DNA from: Liolophura sinensis | Taxonomy: Eukaryota > Mollusca > Polyplacophora > Chitonida > Chitonidae | Assembly (NCBI RefSeq): GCF_032854445.1 | Contig: NC_088306.1 | Coordinates: 20,865,764 to 20,929,763 of the forward strand | Length of the DNA: 64,000 bases | Direction of reading: 5' to 3' | Shown here: in pieces, positions 12,201 to 46,699 of the stretch | Position numbering within the stretch: position 1 is the first letter of the stretch | Layout of the letters: every line of letters begins with the position of its first letter | Position numbers and translations under genes: made by a program | Notes under the pieces: model-generated | Seen by the model: only the letters and a program-made list of their open reading frames with translations | Told to the model about the DNA's origin: nothing | Databases searched by the model: none

Positions 12201-12505
12201 CAAAACTGTCGAAATTTGCTTCACTTTCCGAGAGGGAAAACAGAATTTGACCAGTGCCCCCTGGTTATTTGATTGAAAGACCGGAGGTAGCTCTCAATAA
12301 TAGGAAGCTTTGAAAGCTGGGTCCGAGGGGTTGGGCCATACCAAAAGTAAATGCTTCCGTTTCGGATCCTTGATTAATTTTGTCGTTCATGGTGCGCAGT
12401 GAAGCCAAGTCTGTTGTGTCGGATATCAGTGCACACAAGGGTACAACACACCACCAACTGCTTCACTCGAGAACTCCTATATGCCATGCCACTTCGCAGA
12501 TCACA
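9300..12505 (-). other. Probable 3' UTR or downstream region of the importin alpha gene
   Basis: AT-rich sequence with almost no transposon sequence, downstream of the importin stop codon. That would fit a long 3' UTR, but no single polyadenylation site can be chosen; several AATAAA-type hexamers occur on the minus strand, for example near 10972 and 9310. A 49-bp direct duplication (ACATCTCCATCCTCGAAATT...) lies at about 11673-11778. Short open frames here have no coding character. Confidence 0.35.
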
Positions 12506-31146
<18,641 letters not shown>

Positions 31147-31759
31147 GATGGAATTTTCTTCTATAATTATTAAAATTTTCGTCGCTTTATGTTTCAAAAT
31201 GCCGGCCACCTCGATCCACTGTCCTTGACTGGGCTGAATGAAACATCGCTTTCTATTGGCCAACCCAAGACGAGGCCACAGGATCTCAAAGTATGTTTGG
31301 CAACATTTTGTAGTACAAAAGAGGATAATTATGTAAACATCATCTTCACGTATTTTATCTTCATTCTCTTAATAATATTTCATTGTGAATATTGATTTTT
31401 GGACCCCCAACTAGGCCCACAATGTTAAATCTGTCAATCCTTCAATACGAATACTTCAACCAATGGTATCCCTTCTAGCAAAACTTGTTTTCATCAAATG
31501 CGCCATTTCGTGTCTAGCCGCTTTTTCGTACCTGTGAAAATACGTAATTTTATTGCGAGCTTTCAAATAGCCACAAAGTCTCCACTCCTTCAACATAAAT
31601 GTGTTAAGTTTGCCAAAATATGACAGAAATTACCCATTGCCCTCCGCCAAAAACTTGGTTTCATTCTTAGTTAGTATCGCTTTTCCTTTTCCCGCGCTTT
31701 CGGAGAAAGCACGTGGTTGACATCTCTTATTTCCGTGTTATTCGGTCGGAGACAGGAAA
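31147..31759. promoter_or_regulatory. Head-to-head promoter region between importin alpha and EBPL genes
   Basis: Only 613 bp separate the two start codons, which point away from each other, so both promoters must lie here unless there are upstream non-coding exons. A CACGTG E-box palindrome lies at 31710-31715, inside a short GC-richer patch (TTTTCCCGCGCTTTCGG) about 50 bp before the EBPL ATG. No TATA box is evident. The bidirectional function is inferred from layout. Confidence 0.6.
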
Positions 31760-36349
<4,590 letters not shown>

Positions 36350-36550
36350 ATACACAAAGCTTTTTATATCAGAGGCAATCAGGCCCAGATCAAACTACTG
36401 TACAATATTAAAAAAAAGGATATTAATATTTAACTGGCCTGTATTTTTTGTGTGGCATAGCCAGTGTCATACCTCACGTGAAGGTTGACGTCCAGTAGCA
36501 ATTAAAGAAGTGTTTTCTTTTAGAGCAAAGAAAACACTAAAATAAAGTAT

Positions 36551-36979
36551 TTATCAGATGAAAGACCATTTAACACTGTCCATGAATGTAGTTTAATATG
36601 TTTATTTTTTTCAGAATGTTTCTACCCCACTTAAATGCATTTAAAACATAGGTTTCTGTGATGATCTGTTTGGACCCAGAGGGTATAAGTGACATCACAA
36701 CTATATTGTTGGCTTGGAATAGTTTGTTTCATGGCACATTTGTTGAATGCATTAATAGCTCTAAATGAAGATGCATTTTGAATGATGAAATATTGCAACA
36801 TATCTGTGTCTGTGGCAAAAGTTACGGAAGTGACGTAACTCATCACTGGTCCCAATATGATCAGAAAAGGCATAGTAGAAAGAAGTTTTAAGCATATTTT
36901 ACTATCTCGAAAAATGTTATAAAAGAAATAAATCTAACTATTTACCCAGGAAACTGTTGAATGGTCTTTCATCTAACAT
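36551..36979. mobile_element. Foldback element (MITE-like) downstream of EBPL
   Basis: Left arm CAGATGAAAGACCATTTAAC pairs with right arm GTTGAATGGTCTTTCATCT. About 430 bp; the short open frame inside has no coding features. Confidence 0.6.
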
Positions 36980-37042
36980 GAACTTCATGCTGGTGTGTTC
37001 TTTGCCTTTAACATAAATGTTGAGGGTGTTATCTTAAAATAA

Positions 37043-37315
37043 AAGAAGGCTAAAGCACAAAGTAAGGCTCATCATAAAGAAAACTGGAAACTATGCGTAA
37101 AAATACTTTCATTTATTTTCTCAGGCTTCTTCTGACGTCAGAGTTCCTAAGCTCTGATAGTATGCCCGTAATGCCCTCCGTAGAAGTCAAATGTTTGGGC
37201 GCCTTTAGCTCTTAACAAAAATCTAAAATAATAAGTGAAAGTATATTTATGCATAGTTTTAAGTGGTGTATCTCGTGATACCTACTTCGATTTTTAGAGG
37301 GCTTTTTTTTCATAT
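37043..37315 (-). repeat. Dispersed repeat, inverted relative of 55540-56240
   Basis: Shares TCTAAAAATCGAAGTAGG, GACCACTTAAAAC-like and CTGACGTCAGAG motifs with the block at 55540 when reversed. Contains a perfect TGACGTCA palindrome at 37134-37141. Confidence 0.6.
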
Positions 37316-38800
37316 ACTAGGGTACATATACTTGATGTGTCGAGCACAGAGTTTGCATGCATGACTAAAGCAGAACAACATGAGGTTGACGTTCCATTTT
37401 TGATGTTATTGACCATAAATTACAAAATTCACGACTTGTATCTTGAGTATAATAGAATCGGCGTGTAGGTAAATGTGAGGGATGGTCTCAAAATAGCACT
37501 GTTTGTATTGATCTCCGTCATTGTTTGATGAACATGTCCAGCACAGTAACAGAAAAGAGATGTTACGTTGTTGATGTCCTGCATGTGTGTTAATTATTAG
37601 GAATTGCCAAATTCATGACATTCACATGACTTTGTGTGTATTAGAATCAATGTTTAGTGAAATGTAATTAGCTGAAATTTTTATATTTATGTGTCTTTAA
37701 CCTGTAGGTTAGATCTTTGGTAGCCTTGATGCAAAATCTGAGTTAATCTAAATATTTGAATTAACTAAGAAGTTGTTTTTTGTGTCTATTTAGAAATATT
37801 CCAGAGCGAACCTCTGGAAGGAAAACCGACAGCAGTAGTTAAAAATGCCGTGTATGTTTTTGTTTCTATGTTATATATTTTCTTATATGTACATTTAAGG
37901 GAAAGAAAAAACTACTTTTATGTAGTAATGTATCATGCCAAAATTCCAAACGAATGATTGGAGACAAATTTTCGTTTCATATGCTAGAAATGTGCAAATT
38001 GACCACATAGGCAACTTTATATGCTTATGGAAAATTAGTGTGCGTGTGACTTATATAAATTTAGCCTTGGCAAGTAAATACTAGTAATATCTGGGACTAT
38101 AACACGAGTTATGATTGTTCCAGGTAAAACATACATAGAAAAGAGAAATCCCATGTAACTCCTGAAACTGAATTACCTCCCTTGGAATAATGCAGCGCGC
38201 TGTAATTTTTTTTTGTATACTACGTTAGTGTTCAAAGCTCTTTACACCTGTTAATAGGTCAGTGTTTCATTTGTTGGTGTGTTTTTTTTATAACAATGTC
38301 TATTATATACATGTACGCATGTGTATTTTTATGTGATTTCCAGATTTCGCTGAAATTTTGCTAGTGGACTTATAAATCGATGATTTGCTCAAAGTCGTAT
38401 TGTGTAGGTGCATTTACTGTCGAAAATTCAGCAAATTTTTACAGTTGGAAAATCTAGTCTCGATCTAACGTCAATTAAAGTATTGTCATAGACATTTTAT
38501 GGCTCAACAACTGCTGGTAATGGACTAGAATTCAACAAAAACAAGAAAATAAGTATGAAAAATGTCATATTTCGTTTTAGTTCACCGCATTCAGGAGTTC
38601 CCATCTTTTCATTGGTCATTTCTGGGGAAGTGGGACGAAATTTCTTGGGCAAGGTACGAGACTCCTACATCACGAGGCCAACATCAACGTGGAATTTGTA
38701 GACCTGCATTCGCTCGTTCTCGCTATTCATATTGGCCTTGGCGACAGTAAGCGTAGATCTTATATTCATTTATGACTTTATTTTCCTCTAATACATGGCG
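37316..38800. other. Intergenic, no gene assigned
   Basis: AT-rich. An open stretch near 38575-38750 is bounded by TTTTAG on the left and a GTAAGC-like sequence on the right, but its translation is not recognisable in any frame. Confidence 0.4.
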
Positions 38801-39075
38801 TGCAAGCCTGCAGGCCAGACCAGGGATTCAGAAGTTGGGGGTTCATCAGTAATTTGACAAATGTTCGTGGTTTGCCCCGGCTTTTACGATATCCGCCACG
38901 CCACCATTGTACAAGTGAAAAATTGTTAGTCGAATATGGCTCTAAATGATGAACAATTATTCAAGCAGTTAACCTTTGGTATGCGAAACAGTTCGTGGGA
39001 ACTTTCATGTCTTGCTTTTCTGCAACAGTTGCCCAAAAGGAAAACGTGTCGTTTCTACACGCCCTACAGCGCAGA

Positions 39076-39277
39076 TACACTCAAAAAAGTAATTTGATAA
39101 TTTGAAGTTGTCTGTTAGTTTAACATCCTGTTGGTCTGCGAGAATCTTCACGTTGAATTAATAGAATGTGTGTGCTGTGTTTAACAAAATCTGCTCTAAT
39201 AACAATGCATTCAGCTATCACTCACACAGCAAACTTTCTTTTAAATTTAACAGATTCATAGGCCTATTTTGAGTGTA
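39076..39277. mobile_element. MITE family M1, copy d
   Basis: TACACTCAAAAAAG on the left and TTTTGAGTGTA on the right; the interior matches the other M1 copies. SINE-B lies immediately downstream. Confidence 0.8.
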
Positions 39278-39285
39278 TTCACCGG

Positions 39286-39532
39286 CCCCAATAGCACAGT
39301 TGTAGAGCGTCCGCTTTGGGAGGGTCAATCTTGGGTCTCGTCACACCTAAGACCTTAAAAGAGAAAGTTGTGACTTCCTCGCTTGGCGTATCGGTGAAGC
39401 CGCACTAGATAAGAGAGCGGTGGAAATCCGTCCTGCAACAAGGAGGCACATTACGTGCACTCTAAGGATACCTTCGTCGTCATATGACTGAAAAATTGTT
39501 CAGTACGGCGTTAAACCCCAAGCACTCACTCA
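39286..39532 (+). repeat. SINE-B, full length
   Basis: tRNA-like head GGCCCCAATAGCACAGTTG and TAGAGCGTCCGCTTTGGG, B-box side TGGGTCTCGTCACACC, then the family body and tail (CAGTACGGCGTTAAACCCC, then CACTCACTCA). Best plus-strand copy of the second SINE family in the window. Confidence 0.88.
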
Positions 39533-39564
39533 TAATGATTCCTGATACCTAAACTACTTATCCT

Positions 39565-39720
39565 TCGAAACCGTGGCCGAGGGGCCCAGGAACCTCTCAC
39601 CAATGGGGTATCTGCGAGTCCAGCTCATGCTGGCTTTCTCTCCGACCGTAGGTGGGAAGGTCTTCCAGCAACGTGCGCATGGTCGTGGGTTTCCTCTGGG
39701 CTTTGCCTGGTGTCCTCCTC
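39565..39720 (+). repeat. SINE-A, tail-truncated
   Basis: GAACCTCTCACCAATGGGG, GTCCAGCTCATGCTGGC and GGTCGTGGGTTTCCTCTGGG; it stops before the CACCATAATGC core. Confidence 0.85.
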
Positions 39721-40452
39721 TCTGATGCCTTGTTGAATTCCAGACAAGCACTAAATGTAACAAGAAATTATTATAGTTTGTTAAATCTTTGAGAATTCTA
39801 ATTAAGTGTATTTCCGTGTATAGCAAGCTGGATCCTGTTTCAATGAGGAGCCATTCTGGATTTAGTACCCAAGAAGCGGTGTGTATGAAGAAATAGAGAA
39901 AGATCCCCTGGCGAGGAAAATTTACATAAGAAAAAAAAACAATAAAACGCCTTCCCAACTTTCTACATTCTGTTATATTCAAATTGCAGTTTCAAACTTC
40001 ATTATTTCGTTATTTTCCAGGAATATGAATATGAATGTCCACAGAGGTCTTTATATAGGATATGTGTTACCGGTAACAAAGGAGCATGTTACATACATGT
40101 CAAAACAGGCAGTGGTTCAGTTACATGGCATAATACATGTACAAATTGTGGCTTGGAACAAGGTCGTAACTGTATAAAGCCGTTAAGTAGCGAACAACAG
40201 ATTAATCAGTACCCGAGAGTGTCTATCCGCAGGGCGACTAGTGACAATGCGTCTTTATTAGCATCGAACGGATGCTAATAAAGCATGCGGATTATCTCTG
40301 ACATAAAATTTGTACACATACAATGAGTAATACATGGACAGCTGACATTAATCAGGCTGAAACTAAGGCCCGTGAATGGTGGACCAAAAAAGATGATTGG
40401 CTAAAATCACTACCTAAAAATTCGAAGACACAAGAGGAAACCCATCCAAAGG

Positions 40453-40455
<3 letters not shown>

Positions 40456-40511
<56 letters not shown>
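40456..40511. repeat. (TA)n microsatellite
   Basis: About 28 TA dinucleotides without interruption. Confidence 0.9.
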
Positions 40512-40512
<1 letters not shown>

Positions 40513-40559
40513 CAAACTCCTCCCATGACAAAATTATCCTGGCCTTCGATTATATCGCC

Positions 40560-42100
40560 TGCTCGGTCAGTTTGTATTTCACTTTCCAGTGAATTTCTCC
40601 TTCAGAGAGTCCCATATAGCATAACACATTGTTTTACAGTCAGAACTTTGTGGAGGTCATTCATCCTTCTTCATCAATTCTGGTGTAGCCTCCTCCAGAT
40701 GGGCCTGGGTTACCTTACTTGCGCGTGAAGGAGCTCCATCTTGCTGAAACACGTATTTTTGTTTCTGGGATAAAGACGCCTACAATCCGGGAGAAGATTG
40801 TCATCCAATAACTGAATGTAGCTTTCATTATTAACCTCGGTTCCATGCGGGTCAATAAAATGAATGTTTGTTCTGCCTTTCCAAGATCTTCCAGCTGAAA
40901 CCATTATGTCTTTGGAAAACAAAAAACTCAGAATTCTCATGATAAAGTCGAGAGGACTGAATGTCTCATTTCCGTTTCCCATAAACGCGATCGTTTTGGC
41001 GATATTTAGCTATCTAGTAGCGGTAATTCAAGTTACGGCAGCGAGTTTTTCTTTTCCCTCTAACATTTTGGTCCATCCTTGATACCCGTATCTTCTTGAA
41101 GGGCTTCGGCTCCAGTTCTTTCGCCATTCTTTGCACATAAGACTTGCTCACGTGTAGCTCGTTTACAATTTCCCTGACATTTGTGGCTCCCTGGGTTCTG
41201 CTCCTGTGATTGAATCAATTCCTCAACACGGTCCTTGTTCTCCTCCGTGAATCAGTTCCTCAACACGGTCCTTGTTCTCCTCCGTGAATCAGTTCCTCAA
41301 CACGGTCCTTGTTTTAGTCCGTGAATCAGTTCCTCAACACGGCCCTTGTTCTCCTCCGTGAATCAGTTCCTCAACACGGTCCTTGTTCTCCTCCGTGAAT
41401 CAGTTCCTCAACACGGTCCTTGTTTTCCTCCGTGAATCAGTTCCTCAACACGGTCCTTGTTCTCCTCCGTGAATCAGTTCCTCAACACGGTCCTTGTTCT
41501 CCTCCGTGAATCAGTTCCTCAACACGGTCCTTGTTCTCCTCCGTGAATCAGTTCCTCAACACGGTCCTTGTTCTCCTCCGAACATAGTCTTGGGTCTACC
41601 GCTGCCAATTTTACGTGCTACTGACCATGTAGTGCGTATTTAAACTATATTTACAGTCACATGACTCAACCCCTTGCCTGGAAATTCTTATACAATCTTT
41701 CTTCCACCCCTTGAAACAATTTCTCCTTGAAACAATTTTCAGTGCTAACTTTCATTTAAAAGCATGGCTTATTCTTCCAAACTGAAAGTTTGGACGGAAC
41801 TGATTTTAGATACAGACGACAATAGAAAAACTCAATACACTTGACAGCCAGTTAATTTTAGAATTACAATGGTTGACAGATGGCAACACCCGGCAGATGG
41901 CATGAACATGATGGTCACATTGCACAGCTCTGATACTTGTTTGAATTTGACAATGATCTCATAATACGAGACCAAAGTTTTCAATATTTTGCAGACTTGT
42001 TGATGATACCTTAAGGCAACTGAGTGAAAATTTTCAATGAATTCAATTCATCTTTCACTGAGAAAACACTTGTCAAAAAGTGGTTCACTTTTTTGGGACA
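40560..42100 (-). pseudogene. Decayed mariner/Tc1-superfamily transposon with transposase remains
   Basis: On the minus strand, 40982-40710 encodes a DDE-domain core (SFLFSKDIMVSAGRSWKG, HFIDPHGTEVNNESY, LLPDCRRLYP). In a shifted frame it continues into YVFQQDGAPS, carrying the second catalytic Asp. Upstream, around 41190-41060, is a helix-turn-helix piece (VREIVNELHVSKSYVQRM). Several stops and frameshifts separate the parts. CAAAAAGTGGTTCACTTTTT followed by TGGGACAG near 42075-42100 may be one terminal repeat; the other end was not found. A 37-bp minisatellite sits inside. Confidence 0.75.
41215..41585. repeat. 37-bp minisatellite (~10 copies) inside transposon remains
   Basis: Unit TCAGTTCCTCAACACGGTCC + TTGTTCTCCTCCGTGAA, almost identical between copies. 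It starts from transposase coding sequence (minus strand DRVEELI). 37 is not a multiple of three, so expansion destroyed the frame. Confidence 0.93.
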
Positions 42101-42529
42101 GCCGATATATTGTAAATGTTCGATAAAATTGTACTACAAAGCCTCAGGTGTAATCTTAGTGATTGTGTTTTTATTTGGATGATGGTTATGGCACAGGCAT
42201 ACATCGTGAAATGGTCAGTTATACCAAAATGTCTTCAAAACGTCGATTTTCGAATGGCCCATGGAGACATAAAAGTTACTGCATGCTATGTATTTGGTTT
42301 GTAGATAGGATATACACCTTTCTGCATCCTGACAACTGAACATAATCTTAGAAATAGGTCTAACCGAAACATCATGACCATAGTGTGTTTTCAATGTACA
42401 TACAATAAGAGCGAATACACAATACGTACGAATAAGCCAAACAACCGTTTCCAGTGCGCATGGCCGAGAATTCTTTCTGGTATGGGAAAAGCAACTCCAC
42501 GTGGCTACAACTGGCTGTCAATTACCTGG

Positions 42530-42650
42530 CAAAGGCCGGTCGTTTACACTGGGCTCTCTGGAATACTACAGCCAAAAACCTCCCCGCCATCATACGAGTG
42601 AAAAATTGTTCAACACCCCGTTAACCACCAACCAAATAGATAAATAAACC
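42530..42650 (+). repeat. SINE-like repeat tail (third family)
   Basis: GTGAAAAATTGTTCAACACC, CCGTTAACCACCAACC and AAATAGATAAATAAA. A relative of the fragment near 38866-38945. No tRNA-like head found. Confidence 0.5.
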
Positions 42651-43048
42651 AATTTGTAAATTTGTAAACAACTTCTGTGGTGGGAAATTCTTTAGCTTGC
42701 CAATGTTTCCATTCTTCCAAGTTCTCCACGTATGACATTTGTCATAAGCCTTTCACCATCATGTTGGGCCTACTGGTTTCTGGCATATATACCTCCCCTG
42801 AGCTGAAATCCCATGGCCCATTCATATTTGACAGGATCTTTAATAAAAAAAAAACCCCACTGGTTTGGGGCAAATTCATATCACCAGCCCTAATTCTTGT
42901 GAAAGTTATCTCCATCTGTTTCCATGTATTTTCGAGAAAAGACATTATCAATGTAAACAGCAAATATCTGAAATTGCACGTTACTTTAATTTAGCTCTGA
43001 TAAGTGGTGAGGGGCGGGGGTGGGTGAGTGTGGAGATATGGGTGTGTT

Positions 43049-43073
43049 GGGGAGCGGGGTTGGGGCTGGGGGG
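43049..43073 (+). other. G-quadruplex-forming motif
   Basis: Four G-runs with very short loops: GGGG-AGC-GGGG-TT-GGGG-CT-GGGGGG, within a wider G-rich tract starting near 43010. Confidence 0.85.
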
Positions 43074-43635
43074 TCGGAGTGTTAGTCAAGCCAAACGACA
43101 TACCGTTATAGTCATAAAAGACAACCGGACCAACCGTGAACACTGTACTTTGTTTATGTGTTTCTTTAAGATGTCTGTGTAGATTCAGTATTTGCGGCAA
43201 TAAAACAGTATAGGAACCTTTCACCCTTAGCTGGTGCTGGACAGCCATACAGATTCTCAGCTGGCCGCTCGTCCTGCAAGGAAGAATAATAATCTCCAGG
43301 AGAATGGGAAAGGCGCACATCCTGCCACATAACAAGAGTTGATCAGAAATTAGTTCTTATTTCATCCAACATTGCAGACAGCAGCCTGCTCTGCCACAGT
43401 TCCAATGGAAGCCATTAGTTTCCCGAAATTATATCTCCGACAGATCCCTCCAAACTTACAAACACGTTCCATTTCCTCGTCTAAGATTACTTTTCTCATA
43501 TTTCACCTCAACGATGTCCTTTACTTCCCTGTTCGCACAATGCAATTCACAGAGAATGTTTTTCGAGAGATCACTGAATCGTCCATGGTTAACATTTGTA
43601 GAGAGACATTCAAATTTATCTCGGCGGTATTCGCT

Positions 43636-43792
43636 ACATTTATTTATTTGATTATGCTGTAAGCAAGACTATTTGACTTATACGACATCAACAACATTAT
43701 GGTGGGAGGAAACCGGGCAGAGCCCGTGGAAATCCACGACGATGCGCAGGTTGCTACAGACCTTCCCACGTGCGACCGAAGAGAAAGCCTGT
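43636..43792 (-). repeat. SINE-A, head-truncated
   Basis: Reverse copy: TTTATTTGATTATGCTGTAA, ACATTATGGTGGGAGGAAAC, CAGACCTTCCCACGTGCG. Confidence 0.85.
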
Positions 43793-44122
43793 TGAGGGTC
43801 TTCGCTATATGTCGCAAGACTCGTCACTGAGTTTAAATTGGAAGCAAAGATTTTTACAAGGGGGTAGCAATATAAGAGACTACAGCATAGCGAGTACAAT
43901 CAGCAGAGCTTTGATGTTTGGAAATTGATCACACATTACCGGTGAAATCCAGTTAATTCTCTTCACTTAAAGTTTTATTCCAGCGACAAATGCTTAAAAA
44001 GCAACAACTTAGATGGGCCCATACCACCATAGATTAAGCAGAATTAGGTAAGAATGTTTTTTTTTTCATTGCCATTGTAGCATGAATGTATATGTATGTT
44101 TGGTTGGGACTTAACGTCGAAC

Positions 44123-44309
44123 ATAGTATCGCTGTGAGTTCAAGTACACACATGCTGGCTTCCTCTCTATCCATACGTGGGAAGATCAACAAGCAACTTG
44201 CAGACTCGTGGGTTTCGCCTTAGCTCTGTCCACTTTCCTCTAACCACAATCTTGGCCGCCGTGGTATAAGGGAAACATACTTGAGCTCAGTATAAAGCAT
44301 CAATCAATT
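44123..44309 (+). repeat. SINE-A, head-truncated and diverged
   Basis: CGCTGTGAGTTCAAGTACAC, ATGCTGGCTTCCTCTC, CCGTGGTATAAGGGAAACAT. Confidence 0.8.
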
Positions 44310-44544
44310 GTGGAGTATACGGCGTAAAAACACCAGTCAAACAAATTATATAAATAACATTTCGTACCTCTGAAAACTTCTGCGGAGCTACACGGAAACT
44401 CATTCCCCTTTCCCACAGTTAACCTTCAAGAATAATTGCTAATCGTTTTTGGTCTCGAAAAGAGTAAATGACTGAATGAATGAATACCTCTTGGTTGCCT
44501 ATCCTCGCTTTTTCTCGAGTTAGTCACTTCATAAACTGTTCAAT

Positions 44545-44672
44545 ATTTATTTATTTATTTGATTCGTGTTTTACGCCGTACTCAAGAATATTTCACTCAT
44601 ACAACAGCGGCCAACATTATGATGGGAGGAAACCGGGCAGAACACGGCAGTAACCCACGTCCATCCGCTTTA
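44545..44672 (-). repeat. SINE-A, head-truncated
   Basis: Reverse copy: TTTGATTCGTGTTTTACGCC, CAACATTATGATGGGAGG, CCCACGTCCATCCGCTT. Confidence 0.87.
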
Positions 44673-44789
44673 GGTCGGAAAGTTTACCATTTATCTGACA
44701 ACAGACGGCCGTTTACTCCAATATTTGTGACTCTTCTGATATTGCACAACATATTTACTTTATTTGAGGGCCAATACTCAGTTTATCAG

Positions 44790-45327
44790 AGCACGTGACA
44801 TGTCGAACCTGTCACATACACGTCAGGGAATTCCTTCTCACCCACGCGCTTGGCGGTCACCGTTAGTGTCCCAAGACTCACCTTGAAGTTAACTCCACAC
44901 TCTTAACTTCGCATGGAAATATCAGTTTTTTTTAAACAAGTCTGGACGTAAACTTTGACAAATCTTGCTTTGCGTCTGGTACCATATGTTTTCCGAAGTC
45001 TTGCTAAACGTCAACGCTTTCTAGGTGGTTAATCTATGTCACAAAAAGGGAGCTTCCGGTAATAATCTGATAATTATTTACGTCCAGTTTATGAATTTCC
45101 TGGTCTATGTCACTCATCTTCAGGTGTACCAGACCAGACTGACTATCCACATGGCTGACGTGTTCCTTGTGGTAGGCACAGAAAGTAACAACCTCGTCTG
45201 CCGACGCCAGGCAAAGCTGAACTCCCAACTGGGCGTTCTCACAAGAACGGATCTCAACCAACCACTACCAGCTTTGGAGTCGCACAGTTGGACGACCAAA
45301 GCTTCATCAGAGAAGTCAGTTCCCGTG
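44790..45327 (-). pseudogene. DapF-like pseudogene lacking both catalytic cysteine segments
   Basis: Remains of a third minus-strand copy. It starts within the segment SDEALVVQLCDSKAG, jumps from IRSCENA directly to QLGVQL (deleting the CGNGGRC region), keeps VTFCAYHKEHVSHVD...SGLVHLKMSDID and YQIITGSSLFVT, and later loses the block with the second cysteine (GETLACGTG). It ends in DVYVTGS-TCHV. Frames differ between parts. It sits about 270 bp downstream of the intact copy at 45596. Confidence 0.85.
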
Positions 45328-45595
45328 TCTGCTGAGTTCGTGTATTTATACCCACAGGAACAGAAGTGTTGAGCGTTTATGGCCTATTGATAACGTGTGA
45401 CTTTGAGACTGTTGGTCTTCCCTCGGCTCTTCTCCTGGCTGTCAATTCTCTTTACTTTGCTCCTGTCTTAAATGCTCACAGCGGGAATAACCCGTAATGA
45501 AACCGGTTTCGGATTTTCTCGACCGTAAAAATGCAACAGAAATTTCCACGTTTACCTTGTTAAATGATACTGATGCTGAGTTTTGATGCTCAGTT

Positions 45596-46435
45596 TCAAT
45601 ACAGCTCTCCGACCACACCGTCGAACACGTGACATGCAGGACCAATTAGATACACGTCTGAGAATTCCCACTCACCCATGCGTCTGGCCGTCACCGTCAG
45701 TGTCCCAAGACGTACTTTGACGTTAACTTTCACTGCCGTCGGTTCCGTGAACACTGACCGCTGACTTACCGTAACAAGCGCAGCGCCAGCGGCGCCAGTC
45801 CCACACGCCAGCGTCTCACCGTTGACGCCGCACTCGTAACTTCGCACTGAAATATTCCAAGGGGTTTCCCCGTTCTGGACGTACATTTTGTTAAATCCCT
45901 CGTCATCACTGACGTCATGTGTTAAACGGGTGTCGTCACCATCCTTCTGAACGTCAAAGCTCTCAAGGTCGTCCACGTACGTCACAAAGTTACAGCCGCC
46001 CGTATCGATCTGGTAGGTATTCTCATCAAGCTTACAGGCCATTCCCTGCTCAATATTTCTCAACTGAAGGCGCACGAGTCCAGAACCACTGCTAAGATGA
46101 CCGACGTGCTCACCGTCATAGGCCGTACAGAATGTAACGTCTTCGTTTGCTGACGCCAGGCCGAGCTGAACTGCGAACTTCACAGCACAACGTCCACCAT
46201 TCCCGCAAAACGACCCCAACCGCCCGTCGCTACAGTGATACACAAACTCAAAAGCACAGGAACTGTGCTCAGCGTTCTCACAAGAACGGATCTCGACCAA
46301 CCCGTCCGCACCAATCCCAGTTCTGGGGTCGCATAATCTCGCGATGAAAGCTTCTTTGGAGAAGTCATTCTCCCCATTTCTGTTATCCACAAAAATAAAA
46401 TTGTTCCCCAAAGCGTGGTATTTTGAAAACTCCAT
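45596..46435 (-). CDS. Diaminopimelate-epimerase-family protein (DapF-like), copy 2
   Basis: 279 residues, intronless, full length for DapF (about 275), two-lobed fold with one cysteine per lobe. In bacteria DapF epimerises LL- to meso-diaminopimelate for lysine and cell wall; animals lack that pathway. Visible motifs: start MEFSKYHALGNNF, GIGADGLVEIRSC, SFCGNGGRC (first Cys), TGGCNFVTYVDD (the TG-x-PH region of DapF, PH missing), YECGVNGETLACGTGA (second Cys), ending DVYLIGPACHVFDGVV. I chose the MEFSK start because it aligns with DapF and copy 1. An upstream in-frame ATG at 46471 overlaps a TATA-like TATATTTGAAG (46466-46475, about 30-40 bp upstream). It is more GC-rich than its surroundings. 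Catalytic cysteines are intact but substrate residues differ, so the reaction is uncertain. Confidence 0.92.
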   Translation of the reverse strand: MEFSKYHALGNNFIFVDNRNGENDFSKEAFIARLCDPRTGIGADGLVEIRSCENAEHSSCAFEFVYHCSDGRLGSFCGNGGRCAVKFAVQLGLASANEDVTFCTAYDGEHVGHLSSGSGLVRLQLRNIEQGMACKLDENTYQIDTGGCNFVTYVDDLESFDVQKDGDDTRLTHDVSDDEGFNKMYVQNGETPWNISVRSYECGVNGETLACGTGAAGAALVTVSQRSVFTEPTAVKVNVKVRLGTLTVTARRMGEWEFSDVYLIGPACHVFDGVVGELY

Positions 46436-46557
46436 GATGTTCTCAAAGTGTTTCTTAGATGTTGTCTTCAAATATAAGCGTATAGTACCAAGATGTGTTT
46501 GTACTCAGGTGTTAATCGCTTTGCGTGACGGTGCAACAACAACGATGTATAACGATG

Positions 46558-46583
46558 GTCTAGGCTAGGCTAGGCTAGGCTAG
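46558..46583. repeat. (GGCTA)n microsatellite
   Basis: Five tandem CTAGG/GGCTA units. Confidence 0.85.
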
Positions 46584-46699
46584 GTAACAGGACCTATATA
46601 GGCCAAACCTCTGACCGATAGGCCTACTCATTATTCAGAGAAATATTGTGTGGGACGGATAAAGACGACGTCTTTGACGGTTTTGTTTGAGGGTTGGTG

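Noticed and set aside
38562-38750. Possible isolated exon with TTTTAG acceptor and GTAAGC donor
   Set aside because: No frame gives a recognisable protein and no neighbouring exons were found.
40323-40592. Frame with a long Ile-Tyr run
   Set aside because: Translation of the (TA)n microsatellite.
46558-46583. Telomere-like GGCTA repeats
   Set aside because: Only five units, and not the TTAGGG expected for this kind of animal.
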